From a virus, in the IMG/VR virus record IMGVR_UViG_3300029812_000326, positions 1-64,000 of that record: DNA of 64,000 nucleotides. One strand, written 5' to 3'. The notes beneath the pieces were generated by a model. That model was not told the DNA's origin, ran no database searches, and saw nothing but the letters and a program-made list of their open reading frames with translations. Within the stretch, counting starts at the first letter, position 1. Each line of letters opens with the position of its first letter. The translations under genes and the position numbers were made by a program. Shown here one piece after another: positions 37,101-44,900 of the stretch.

Positions 37101-40100
37101 CTAATGGTGAAAATTGTATTAGTTTGTATTTTTCGCATCGGCCCTTTGTCAATTTTTTGAAAGCCGAATTTGGCTACGGATCACATAATAAATATATTTC
37201 GCATGACATTAAACAAATGAAAAATGAATATGTTTCCGCATTGTTGAAAGGACTCATGGAAGGAGATGGTTGGGAGAATGAATCCAAGGGTGGGTTTACA
37301 ACTGTTAGCCAACAGTTGTTATTGGATATGATAGAATTGTTTGCCAAATTGGGGAAATTGCCCCATGCATATAGTTATTATGAAATATCAAAAAATGGTG
37401 AGTATCCCCAGGGTGGAAAAAGGAAACCAACGTTGCGATATTATTTAAAATATAACAAAAATACACGTGGGCGATTCCATAATTTCATATTCAATAATAA
37501 ATTATATAAAAAAATTACAAAAATTGAACAAATTGATTGTCCACGGTTTTTGTATGATTTAGAAATTGAAGATGTTCATCAATATCAAGCAAATGGAATT
37601 ATTGCTCACAATAGTGAGGCTTGGAGAAGATTATATCCAAGAGAAAGATTTAAAAATTTGGTAAATCCAATCAGGAATTTGGCTCCAAATTGGTTGCCGG
37701 AAGAATTCAAAACTGGCGATCCATATTGTATTGGATTAGAATCATTGATTGATACAGAAAATGGATTGATAAAAGCAAAAGATGTTTCAGTAAATGATAG
37801 ATTAAAAACTCACGATGGTTCATATCGGCGAATCATGGCGGAAAAAATTAGAAATTTGAAACAAAATGAATTTGCATATGAATTCCGCATTACCGGATTG
37901 CCAGCAATTCCATCCACTATATTTTCTGAAGATCATCCCATTTTGGGATTAAAAAATTATGAAATTAAACAAATTCATAATAGGAAATATGGACAAAAAT
38001 ATTATCGCAAAATGCGTAATGCAAAATGTTACAATTTGAAAAAATTGCCGCATCCAAAATGGATTAAAACAAAAGATTTAAATCCAGGAGATTATGTTGC
38101 TTATCCGATTCCACAATATGAGGAAAAAAATATTATTATTGATATGGCAAAATATACTAAGTTCAAATACACTGATAGATGGATTTATCCAAAACATTGC
38201 CATCCGGAAATATATGAATATTTTTTATCCAATCCCTGCCCATATAATATTCAACAATTGGCTATAGAATTCAATGTTGAAGGAAGCACGTTGGATGCTA
38301 TTCGAGATCATATCAAAGCAAAACGCTACGCAATCCGGTATCCAAGATACATAGAATTTGATGAAGATTTAGCTGCACTTTGCGGATATTATGCTGCAGA
38401 AGGTTGGGCAGGAAACAATGGGGAAATTGGATTTGCGCTACATGTAAAAGAAAAATCTACAATTGTAAAATATTTGGATCATATTTTTAAAAAATTCATA
38501 AATCGAAGTGGAGAAATATATCAATATGAAAGAAATGGAAATGGAATTGACTATCGAATAGGTTCTGGTTATCTTGCTGATTTTTTGGGACAAATCGGGC
38601 ATGAAGCACATGAAAAGCATATTCCCAAAGAATTTTTTCATTTGCATAAATCATATTTAATTCCATTAATTAAAGCATATTTTGAGGGCGATGGTTGTTA
38701 TTTTTCAGATGGAAAACGCGCAAGATTTTCTGCAAAATCAGTTAGTTTACAATTATTATATGATATTAGAAATATATTATTATCCTGGGGCATAATAAGC
38801 AATATAAATTACGATCCTGGCGGCCGGACGTCAAAAATTGGAAATCAAATTATCCATGCTGGGATTTCATATAGTTTAAATATTAATTCAGAAAATGCAT
38901 TAAAATTGGCAAAATTGTTCCAAATTAAATTAAAATGCAATTCTAAAATGCTACATTCGTATTCATTCATCTACGATGGATATTTATGTATGCGCGTTAA
39001 TAATAAGCAAAAAGTTTCATGTGACCAAGTCATAGGATTTGAAATTGAAAACGATTCTTTTTGTGTATTAGGAATTGCAACTCATAATACTCACATCAAA
39101 GGGGGTTTGATTTTGCTTCCATCTCGCGCTCACGAAAAAATGTATCATGTGAAGCATAATTTTCCTATTGATTTAGAATATTTTGGATATGAACCCGGAG
39201 AGGCCGCAGGAAGACTATTGAAATTGATTAGACCGGAAAGAGAAGAAGAATATCATTATTCATTTATTAAAGAATTAATTCAAAAGCAATTATTGATGAA
39301 TAGGCAACTGCTATCCAAAGACGTGCCACTTTTTAATCCTTGGTCAAAGATTGAAGGGCATGTTGATGCTATTATTATGAATCAATCTGGAATTCCAGAA
39401 CTGATGCAAATAAAAGCAACTACTGCTGAAAAACTTGGATTCATGCAGCAGCCAAAACCGGCGCACGTATCTCAGCTCAATTTTGCTATGAGACAAATGA
39501 AGAAAAGATATGGACAAATACTTTATGTTGCGTCAGATAATCCAGAATTAAGTAAATCTTTTTATATAGAATATAATTCGGAACGATTTCGCAATGATAT
39601 GTCAAGAATAAATGAAGCTCGGGAATTGGCATCAGATATGTTACTCAAAGGCATTGGGCAAGTTGGAGAATCCTATTCCTATCCTGATAGATTACAAATT
39701 TTAGCCAATGTATCTCCGTGGGCTCCGGAATATAAAAAAGTTTTGAAGCAATGTAGATTGTTAAAAAGCCATGGATTACTGGATGAAGAAGATCAGGTTA
39801 AAGTAGACGAAGCCCGTAGGCAACATGATGCGATTATGAGGAAATTTGATTTTTATCCTCATCGATTTAGCCATGGTAAATGGCTTACTCCTGACCCAAC
39901 CTATAATTTGATGTCTCAGAATGAAAATATTAAAACTGCTGCAAAATATAATATTATTGAAAGATTAATGGGCGCAGCTTATGAACGATTATTGGAATTT
40001 GATATCCCGGTTGTCCATTCTAAATTGCTTCCATATTATACACCAGAACAAATGTACGAGAGACAAATTGGAGGCAGTTTCAGTGGGCAGTGGTCCAGAC

Positions 40101-41980
40101 CTATCCATGATTATATAAAACCCTGGTGGCATAGTTTTCTCTTATCAACGAATCCAGTTGCATCGGCGATTAAACTTGGATTTGCTGGTGGAGTATCTGC
40201 AGGCCCCCCCGGTGCCGCAGTTGGTTTGGGTGCGGGATTATTATATGGTGCTGGAAGAAGTGTCGCTGGTCCAGGAACTTGGGTTCCGAAAGAGGTCAGA
40301 AAAACCCGAGAAATCGATGAATATTTTGATGCTTTGGAATATATAAAAAATCGTCAATTATATGAACAAACCGGCGACCCGGAATATCTTAAGCGATCAA
40401 GAGAAACAATTTATGGTGTCACTCCTATGAGCACACCAGCCGAATTTTATAGATCGGTTCCGTATATGGAACGTCCATTTTTCTGGTCATTTGCTTCCAT
40501 ACAGGATAAAATTCAACAGGATAGAATTAAACAGCGGATTTCGCCAACCATGAGAAAACTTTTGGAGCACTATTGGTCTGGAGAGAAAAAATTTACTAAT
40601 CCAATGATAGAGGATTATAATCCAAATTTCCGAATGCCAGCGGAGGATTGGATGGGATGGAGAGAGGATATTCCATTGGAGGATATACAACTTAAAACTG
40701 TCAAAATGGAAGGGCTAGATTGTTTCATTCCTACGCAAAAATTATTGACACTAAATGGTCCAATCGAAATACAAAATGTTGAGATGGACACTGAATTAGT
40801 GAATGCCCAGGGAAAGTTGAAAACCCCAATCTGTATATTCAGAAAATTTTATAAAGGCGAAATGATTAAATTAGATTTTAAAGGAACGTATTTTGATTTA
40901 ACCGGAACAAAAACTCACGAATTGGAGATAGCCAAAAAATGCAGAAAATTTGTATTTAAAAAACAAAAACTTCAAGATGTGCGGAAATACAATAGATTAA
41001 AATTATATGGCTATAATTTCCCAGAAACATGCAAAAAATTCGATGATATTAAAATTTCGAAAGATTTAGGATTTATTCTTGGCTGGTTTTTGGCTGAAGG
41101 AAGTTATGTATATAATCCCCTAAATAAACAACCAAAAGGAATTGTATTTTCATTAAATATATTGGAAAATGATATTGCAAAAAAACTTCAAAGTAAAATT
41201 AATAAAATATTTGGTTGTAATGTTTCAATCCACGAACGAACATCTTCAACTTCTGGAAATCCATATTTGCAAGTTACATCATTTTCTGTCAAAATGGCGA
41301 GATTTATATATAAGTTAATCAATCCCAACGCAAAAACGAAATATCTACATCCAATTGTATTCAAATTTCCAATTCCGATTCTCGAGGAAATAATTCGTCA
41401 ATGGTTCAATGGTGATGGATGGAAAACAAACAAAGAGGTTTGTGTTTGTACCGCAAGCGAGAAATTGGCAATTCAGGGGTGGTATATAATGCGATCCTGT
41501 GGGATGGAAGCCGCGATACAAAAAGCAAAGCAATATGGATACAAACCAGGATTTAATTACAGAATCAGGATTGGTCGTAAAAAGGACAAGGAAATATTTT
41601 ATTCCAATTGGAAATATGTTCCATGGACCACATTGACGGTATCAAAAATATATCATGTTAATTATGAAGGCGATATTTATGATGTAGAAATGCCGAATAA
41701 TCATTATTATACAACAATTTGTGGAACTGTTCATAATTCCCATGATTTTGGATTGGGATGGAAACCTCAAGAATTAAGAATGCATAATTCTCCATATGCG
41801 GTCAAACCGATAGACATTTCCAGTCCTTCTGGAATATCCTATGGTCACGAAAATTTAGAATCGGCTGATGTAAAAAATTTTGTTCAAAACATTTTGCAAA
41901 GATATGGTATAACAAATACAAATGTAGCTGTTACAAAATCTCAGGGCAGTGGCGCGACCATATCATTAAATATTAATTAA
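31133..41980 (+). CDS. Giant virion protein with four inteins and a PD-(D/E)XK-like nuclease domain
   Basis: A 3615-aa precursor. Four inteins (residues 1141-1535, 1743-2160, 2199-2652, 3197-3535) total 1606 aa, leaving a 2009-aa spliced protein. The N-terminus has a hydrophobic segment (FSLLAFIVIRGAALRG) and long helical regions. After intein 3, EGHVDAIIMNQ (D2745) and PELMQIKATT (E2756, Q2759, K2761) resemble a PD-(D/E)XK nuclease with a Q-x-K variant. A Gly/Ala-rich hydrophobic stretch (KLGFAGGVSAGPPGAAVGLG) follows. It lies where a tape-measure gene is expected, between chaperones and the hub, so it is probably packaged and possibly ejected. Start lacks a strong ribosome site. Confidence 0.75.
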   Translation: MYSDHFYEQRENLDYRDRQLPNPLKTIGAGAFSLLAFIVIRGAALRGSSAASKSLARNLPRVLRSVAAPKTWIKSYKNLRAAAIRSSRAEAKQFGILSPKDIGIAATVKEVPLIQRARAKFTTIFAKQIEARRQYYYRDLGLREKELYAALKEGYHPRALDQRLKALKTFMKPDGAFSARFMAAAGKWGERYAKMIPGFYVADQALGLFEKERPEHPKPAWYNIPGHVAGMVRFGIGFAPIDLAFSGARHLFRYGRAVSARGAQLGVREFPHVREKFAKTVETLHIKGAQWHASISKHWAARRHGAWPSIQELKRSIKERKAPHSMDIVRLYSDIVKDAKIQRKPYFKMEQQLNQILGVLGMRKDPEMLREMSKDTEIKKAFHEVLGKFERRPKQTFIEYALKTPERPADWAPRRLSTTSYIKRYAKEAQWDPETTNNVLKLLGGKELYYGKNILRKGNFSMFNASFTAGKVIDVMGKWKLPFINWHPFERMMITGIPKIGIPSKGSAFRILDEKQSALMAEAAIDADLNITRSPQLKIGEYFMRIGDHVFRFSPEKLIKRISGHWKVGVDTITAGERRYFQGMVESQTDYEHTGWLGHLRQKFELGRSPHFIGRRLKEYIIQDFNPESPHVLMHEKGKFAGMLERLQGDKIFSPREQKEFINYSRAIGRHLYGSEQNALELFHNNQGLRGKVLDILGGADAKKAKKILNDVNIDKVIDDLSMFDYALPEIYSQRTVQEVRRALHDVQNLVGADREFLLRSRATVVGQASNLSVQDYLMGQYFKKTLENYSKVGKITEDMYDKIFKSIDDAIVSKSEKSKAKSLFASMKINRPMSEHLNVYSDQEVINSLDTVGHLKDIISPNENLLRDVFKLDYRSLRESAKINRFMRDTLIPLEIRGYMGPINEIWRIQGHGVPSAPKDLFGAAPGFGDMITSSFNKFFRISDSATQINYEPYITKQSMLLHRWAIRPFNMTLGWIGLDLQYRSNAEFMKKFAMKRALAIPAAIYGYRAIDTFLTVNPLLNHTIFDDGLTSAGAQIIGKANVARAEVFDTLGITDKAQYLEGLMPGSMESPAAKLFRAAALPILGRKFGGGPGLMIGLGASAATGFGLPDLTRSADELRDVYSGRKLVPHRSGRYWETCVTHCPIMTYNGIKYPEEIIVGDKIKTFDGSVGKILAKSERKLIPNETVYNIKTSLPFKVELTGNHELYILRNDELRWIPTENIMTTDLLAIPFHKRTYKRKNLWLPNILDCSKIWTEGEILYPMQFKSCWSKSTKNGIPASIPLTREFGRLIGYYLGDGNVFNNVGKAYGIEFCFDKHEIYYAEDVQNIIHEIFGLKCTIRRKGSGYIIVRCLNTLVGQLFETIFTRKKIVPEFIYNISNSDFHRGIIEGLWESDGSVDKTGTNIQLSLVNPNIILYAFEQLLRLGIIPTFRKSETNYESLKKLNPIKKQYGETYHLYIPSKYRVKFWKNIHIKKEKKSPKPKQSKIKDTCLVDDKYYYISILDKQTIQYDDLVYDFMVDHNFSYCGPTCTYHNSKLSYFGGRIRYFEPSWYTKIVSQYKYTDAALGTKLESLLYTGPLSVLTDPYHFEREHFFDRPYPTTAGLFSDVPVIGSIADMTIGRLLKPQVMMHEDELEAAQMGFDVESKNRILPGYNKNTMPPLHEARPGYFAPRHTIPSVSMKGMLGDSFYRLTEAAGLRGFMTQAILGREGIGQYAPVYDDASAITSFGHQFWDAEIGGGIMCFDGSTLISTTNGYKKICDIKPEMQIVNLSGIYKIKNKFKRIPNDDDEMYEISVNSHPNKIKVTGNHKVLAHRTKCHWKSEKSHRPNNNGICPYCNKKFVEHLKEIRVCDLRLGDFLITPIPIGQNEYIIDFAKYMPIFTDDFVYSQGSKEFFEIYERLQLDGNLQYSDFHDQRYYDAKKSTGNHKKWIRYLQLNEDLCYLIGWWIAEGCIQKSTMHLIMHKDEIGVAHKLGNIAKRLLGIENYYIRSNGENCISLYFSHRPFVNFLKAEFGYGSHNKYISHDIKQMKNEYVSALLKGLMEGDGWENESKGGFTTVSQQLLLDMIELFAKLGKLPHAYSYYEISKNGEYPQGGKRKPTLRYYLKYNKNTRGRFHNFIFNNKLYKKITKIEQIDCPRFLYDLEIEDVHQYQANGIIAHNSEAWRRLYPRERFKNLVNPIRNLAPNWLPEEFKTGDPYCIGLESLIDTENGLIKAKDVSVNDRLKTHDGSYRRIMAEKIRNLKQNEFAYEFRITGLPAIPSTIFSEDHPILGLKNYEIKQIHNRKYGQKYYRKMRNAKCYNLKKLPHPKWIKTKDLNPGDYVAYPIPQYEEKNIIIDMAKYTKFKYTDRWIYPKHCHPEIYEYFLSNPCPYNIQQLAIEFNVEGSTLDAIRDHIKAKRYAIRYPRYIEFDEDLAALCGYYAAEGWAGNNGEIGFALHVKEKSTIVKYLDHIFKKFINRSGEIYQYERNGNGIDYRIGSGYLADFLGQIGHEAHEKHIPKEFFHLHKSYLIPLIKAYFEGDGCYFSDGKRARFSAKSVSLQLLYDIRNILLSWGIISNINYDPGGRTSKIGNQIIHAGISYSLNINSENALKLAKLFQIKLKCNSKMLHSYSFIYDGYLCMRVNNKQKVSCDQVIGFEIENDSFCVLGIATHNTHIKGGLILLPSRAHEKMYHVKHNFPIDLEYFGYEPGEAAGRLLKLIRPEREEEYHYSFIKELIQKQLLMNRQLLSKDVPLFNPWSKIEGHVDAIIMNQSGIPELMQIKATTAEKLGFMQQPKPAHVSQLNFAMRQMKKRYGQILYVASDNPELSKSFYIEYNSERFRNDMSRINEARELASDMLLKGIGQVGESYSYPDRLQILANVSPWAPEYKKVLKQCRLLKSHGLLDEEDQVKVDEARRQHDAIMRKFDFYPHRFSHGKWLTPDPTYNLMSQNENIKTAAKYNIIERLMGAAYERLLEFDIPVVHSKLLPYYTPEQMYERQIGGSFSGQWSRPIHDYIKPWWHSFLLSTNPVASAIKLGFAGGVSAGPPGAAVGLGAGLLYGAGRSVAGPGTWVPKEVRKTREIDEYFDALEYIKNRQLYEQTGDPEYLKRSRETIYGVTPMSTPAEFYRSVPYMERPFFWSFASIQDKIQQDRIKQRISPTMRKLLEHYWSGEKKFTNPMIEDYNPNFRMPAEDWMGWREDIPLEDIQLKTVKMEGLDCFIPTQKLLTLNGPIEIQNVEMDTELVNAQGKLKTPICIFRKFYKGEMIKLDFKGTYFDLTGTKTHELEIAKKCRKFVFKKQKLQDVRKYNRLKLYGYNFPETCKKFDDIKISKDLGFILGWFLAEGSYVYNPLNKQPKGIVFSLNILENDIAKKLQSKINKIFGCNVSIHERTSSTSGNPYLQVTSFSVKMARFIYKLINPNAKTKYLHPIVFKFPIPILEEIIRQWFNGDGWKTNKEVCVCTASEKLAIQGWYIMRSCGMEAAIQKAKQYGYKPGFNYRIRIGRKKDKEIFYSNWKYVPWTTLTVSKIYHVNYEGDIYDVEMPNNHYYTTICGTVHNSHDFGLGWKPQELRMHNSPYAVKPIDISSPSGISYGHENLESADVKNFVQNILQRYGITNTNVAVTKSQGSGATISLNIN
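34553..35737 (+). mobile_element. Intein 1 with LAGLIDADG endonuclease (395 aa)
   Basis: It starts at Cys1141 (CVTHCPIMTYNG) and ends at CTYHN1535 before Ser1536. A block-B motif TGNHELYIL and endonuclease motifs LIGYYLGDG and IIEGLWESDG are present, with catalytic acids kept. Cys1, terminal His-Asn and a +1 Ser are what splicing requires, so it looks active. Confidence 0.92.
36359..37612 (+). mobile_element. Intein 2 with LAGLIDADG endonuclease and zinc-like insert (418 aa)
   Basis: It starts at Cys1743 (CFDGSTLISTTNGYKKI) and ends at GIIAHN2160 before Ser2161. Block B is VTGNHKVLAH. Endonuclease motifs are LIGWWIAEG and LLKGLMEGDG. A Cys/His cluster (KCHW, then CPYCNKKF) after block B may form a zinc finger for DNA recognition. 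Confidence 0.92.
37727..39088 (+). mobile_element. Intein 3 with LAGLIDADG endonuclease and HTH-like segment (454 aa)
   Basis: It starts at Cys2199 (CIGLESLIDTENGLIKAKDV) and ends at GIATHN2652 before Thr2653. Block B is FSEDHPILG. Endonuclease motifs are LCGYYAAEG and LIKAYFEGDG. A helix-turn-helix-like segment (NIQQLAIEFNVEGSTLDAIR) lies between. Only 38 extein residues separate it from intein 2. Confidence 0.92.
40721..41737 (+). mobile_element. Intein 4 with LAGLIDADG endonuclease (339 aa)
   Basis: It starts at Cys3197 (CFIPTQKLLTLNGPIEI) and ends at GTVHN3535 before Ser3536. Block B is LTGTKTHELEI. Endonuclease motifs are ILGWFLAEG and IIRQWFNGDG. It is the smallest of the four and the furthest from the other three. 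Confidence 0.92.
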
Positions 41981-41982
41981 TC

Positions 41983-44900
41983 ATGCCAATTATTTACGAT
42001 CAGGAAGAGAATCAATTTCGCGATAGATTCGGATATTTATTTCCAACTGTTTTATTAGGTGGTGGGTTCATGGCCTGGAAAAAATATTATGGATCTCCAC
42101 AACTTGGAAGGAAATTTTCACCCCGCGCATTCATAGGGTTTGTCAAAGATCTAAGCTCCCAAGATTATTTAAGAAAATATCTTACAAGGCCGGATAAGCC
42201 AGAGCTTCCTCTTCAGCACAGACTAGTAGAAACTGCGGTAGAATATGAGAAAAGTAAATCGGTAATAGAATTTCTTACCGATGCTGATCTGAAAACTGTT
42301 CGTGAAATTGGTAAAGCCTTGCCAACTCCAATTAAAGTGGAAGAAATTGAATTTAAACGTCAGGTAATTAGACAATTCAATCCAGTAACCTATGATTTGG
42401 TAAGGAATAATTTAGAAAAGACACAAGAAGTATTTAATGAATTGCTCGAAAATGTTGAAGATTCTAAACATTTACAAAGTATTCTTAAACAACAACTTGA
42501 GCGATATAGATTTAGAAAATCCCATTTGCTTATATATTCGAAATTTTCAGAAATTATTAGTCCAGAAATGCTGAAAAGCGAAGCTGAGCAGACGGTTTTA
42601 ATGAGACAACTATGGGATACGCAAAAGAAACAAACTCAGGAAGCCAGAAGACTTGCACAAATACTTCAAAGAGAATCCCCGGAAACTATAGTAAATTTGA
42701 AAATTCCAAAAGTTTTAGAACGCGTTGATCCCGCCATTCTGATAGATGAAAGACGAGCGAGACTTCAGCCTGCTGGCAAAACAATCAATGATTCAGGTAT
42801 TAAATTGTCTTATACAGGTTATAAATCATTTCTTCAAACGCTCAGAAGAGCAAGAGTTGATTCCAAAGCTATTGCTGCAATTGAAACAATTGATCCAATA
42901 CTAAAGCAGCATTTAAATGAGCTTGCTCATACAAAAGCCCGAATTACATATGCATTACAAGATAATGCTTTTAATTTGCGAGCTGTAATCAAATTGTCTA
43001 TTCAAGTCAAAGAAGAAGGCAAAAGAGAAACCATTAACTTGAAGATCCCGCTCACTCGTGGTGGAAGATTAAGAGTCAATGGAACGCGTTGGATTCCTCA
43101 AAGATATAAAGGCATCAAACCACTCATTCCTGAAATAGAACGAATTGAATCTGATATTTATGAATCGATGATCCGTAATTTGAATAAAAGATTTAAGAAT
43201 GAAGTTTGGCATAGAATAATGGCTGGAGATGCCCGAGGTGGAGAACGAGCCATCAATACTTTAATTAAAGAGCCGATTGATGAAAGATTAATCATGGAGG
43301 TTGGATGTCCAGTACATGATTTCATTGAACAAAATGTAATTCAGGATGCTAAGCTTGGCTATTTATCTCCTACTCGCGGATTTAAAAATGAAGATGAAAG
43401 ACGTGCTGTGAGTGACCGATTTAAAAAAATGCAGAAACTTAAATTACTTCTGATGGAAGGCGATGGAAAATTAAAATTACCAAATAGGTATGCATTTATA
43501 GATTTTGAAACATTTGGAACAAAAACGAATTACCTGCCGCATCAGGTAACCATTGGAATAATTGAAAATGGCGCAGTTGTTGATTGGTATACAGGAAAAG
43601 TTGATCCTCGAAGTATTAATGCCAATTATGCTTTCCCGGAAATTGATTTGAAACTTTCATTCAAAGGAAAAACAAGAGAGCAGGTTATGAAAGAATTTGA
43701 TGAAATGGGGCAACCCATTAGTAAAATTCGAAAAGAGTTGGAGGATTTCCTGCGGAAAAATGCCAAAGGAGGAAAGCTTCCGGTTGCGGCTTGGAGTGCT
43801 AGTTTTGATGTGGATAGGGTAATGGGCCAGCAATTCTTAGGAGCCAAAGCCTATTTGGGAGAAACCTGGGATCCGATGGATCTCCAAAAAGCTATTGATC
43901 CAGATGTCCAAGCTTCAGTTTCTCTTAGATCTGTTGGACAATCGCGGAAAATTTTCATTCCGACATCTTCAAAGAAAGATTTGACTCTTAATAAGAAAGT
44001 TATTGAATCATTTAAAAAAGATCATAAACTAATGGCTATTTTGAAAGACAAAGATCCTGGATTTTATAGCAAATTGGCAAAAGCGATTTCTGAAAAACAA
44101 ATACGAAATCTAGTGATGCATGAAGCATCAATTGATGTACTTATGGCAAATAAAGTTTTTCAAGACATTGCGAAGGATATTAATTTACATTCTTCGGTAG
44201 TGATGCGCGATTTAAATGCAATGTTATTAGCATATCATCGCGCATTAACTCGCTCGATAAATCCAATAGACGTTAATCATTGGACTACCAGAGCATTGGG
44301 ACATAACTTCCCATCTCTTTCTCCTGCTCAGATTTTGCAAGGTAAATTTACGAACTTTGACATCAGAGATTTAGCTCCGCTTACGAATTTGGGCTTGGAT
44401 CCAACAAGACCATTTTATCAGCAATGGAACTCCGCGCGTCTGATTACCACCCATGTTCCTGACTTGGTCACGAAGACATATAAAAAGATCGCGAGTAGGC
44501 GCGGAGAAATTTTCAAATCGATGGATATATTAACAATTTTTAATCCATTAACTGCGGAAAATGCTGGCTTGATAGATTTTCAGGCCGCAGATGAAATGGC
44601 AATTAAAATGGTATCGAAATTGATTAGAATCCCTCACACTGGTAATTTGAAACTCATACCGGAACTCAAGGAGGCGTTTGAGCAGATAAAATCAGCAAAG
44701 ACTCCGAAAGATCGCGAAATTGTATTATCGAAATTGAGGCAGAAAATGGCGAAAGCCTATCAGAAGGGATCCCGGTTTAAAGAATGGCTGCCAGGATATA
44801 CTTTACTTGGAGAAGCGGAAGGATTTACATTTGATACTTCGACTCCATTAATGTCAGCGATTGAAAATATTGAATATAATAATGAAAATAGAGAAATAGC

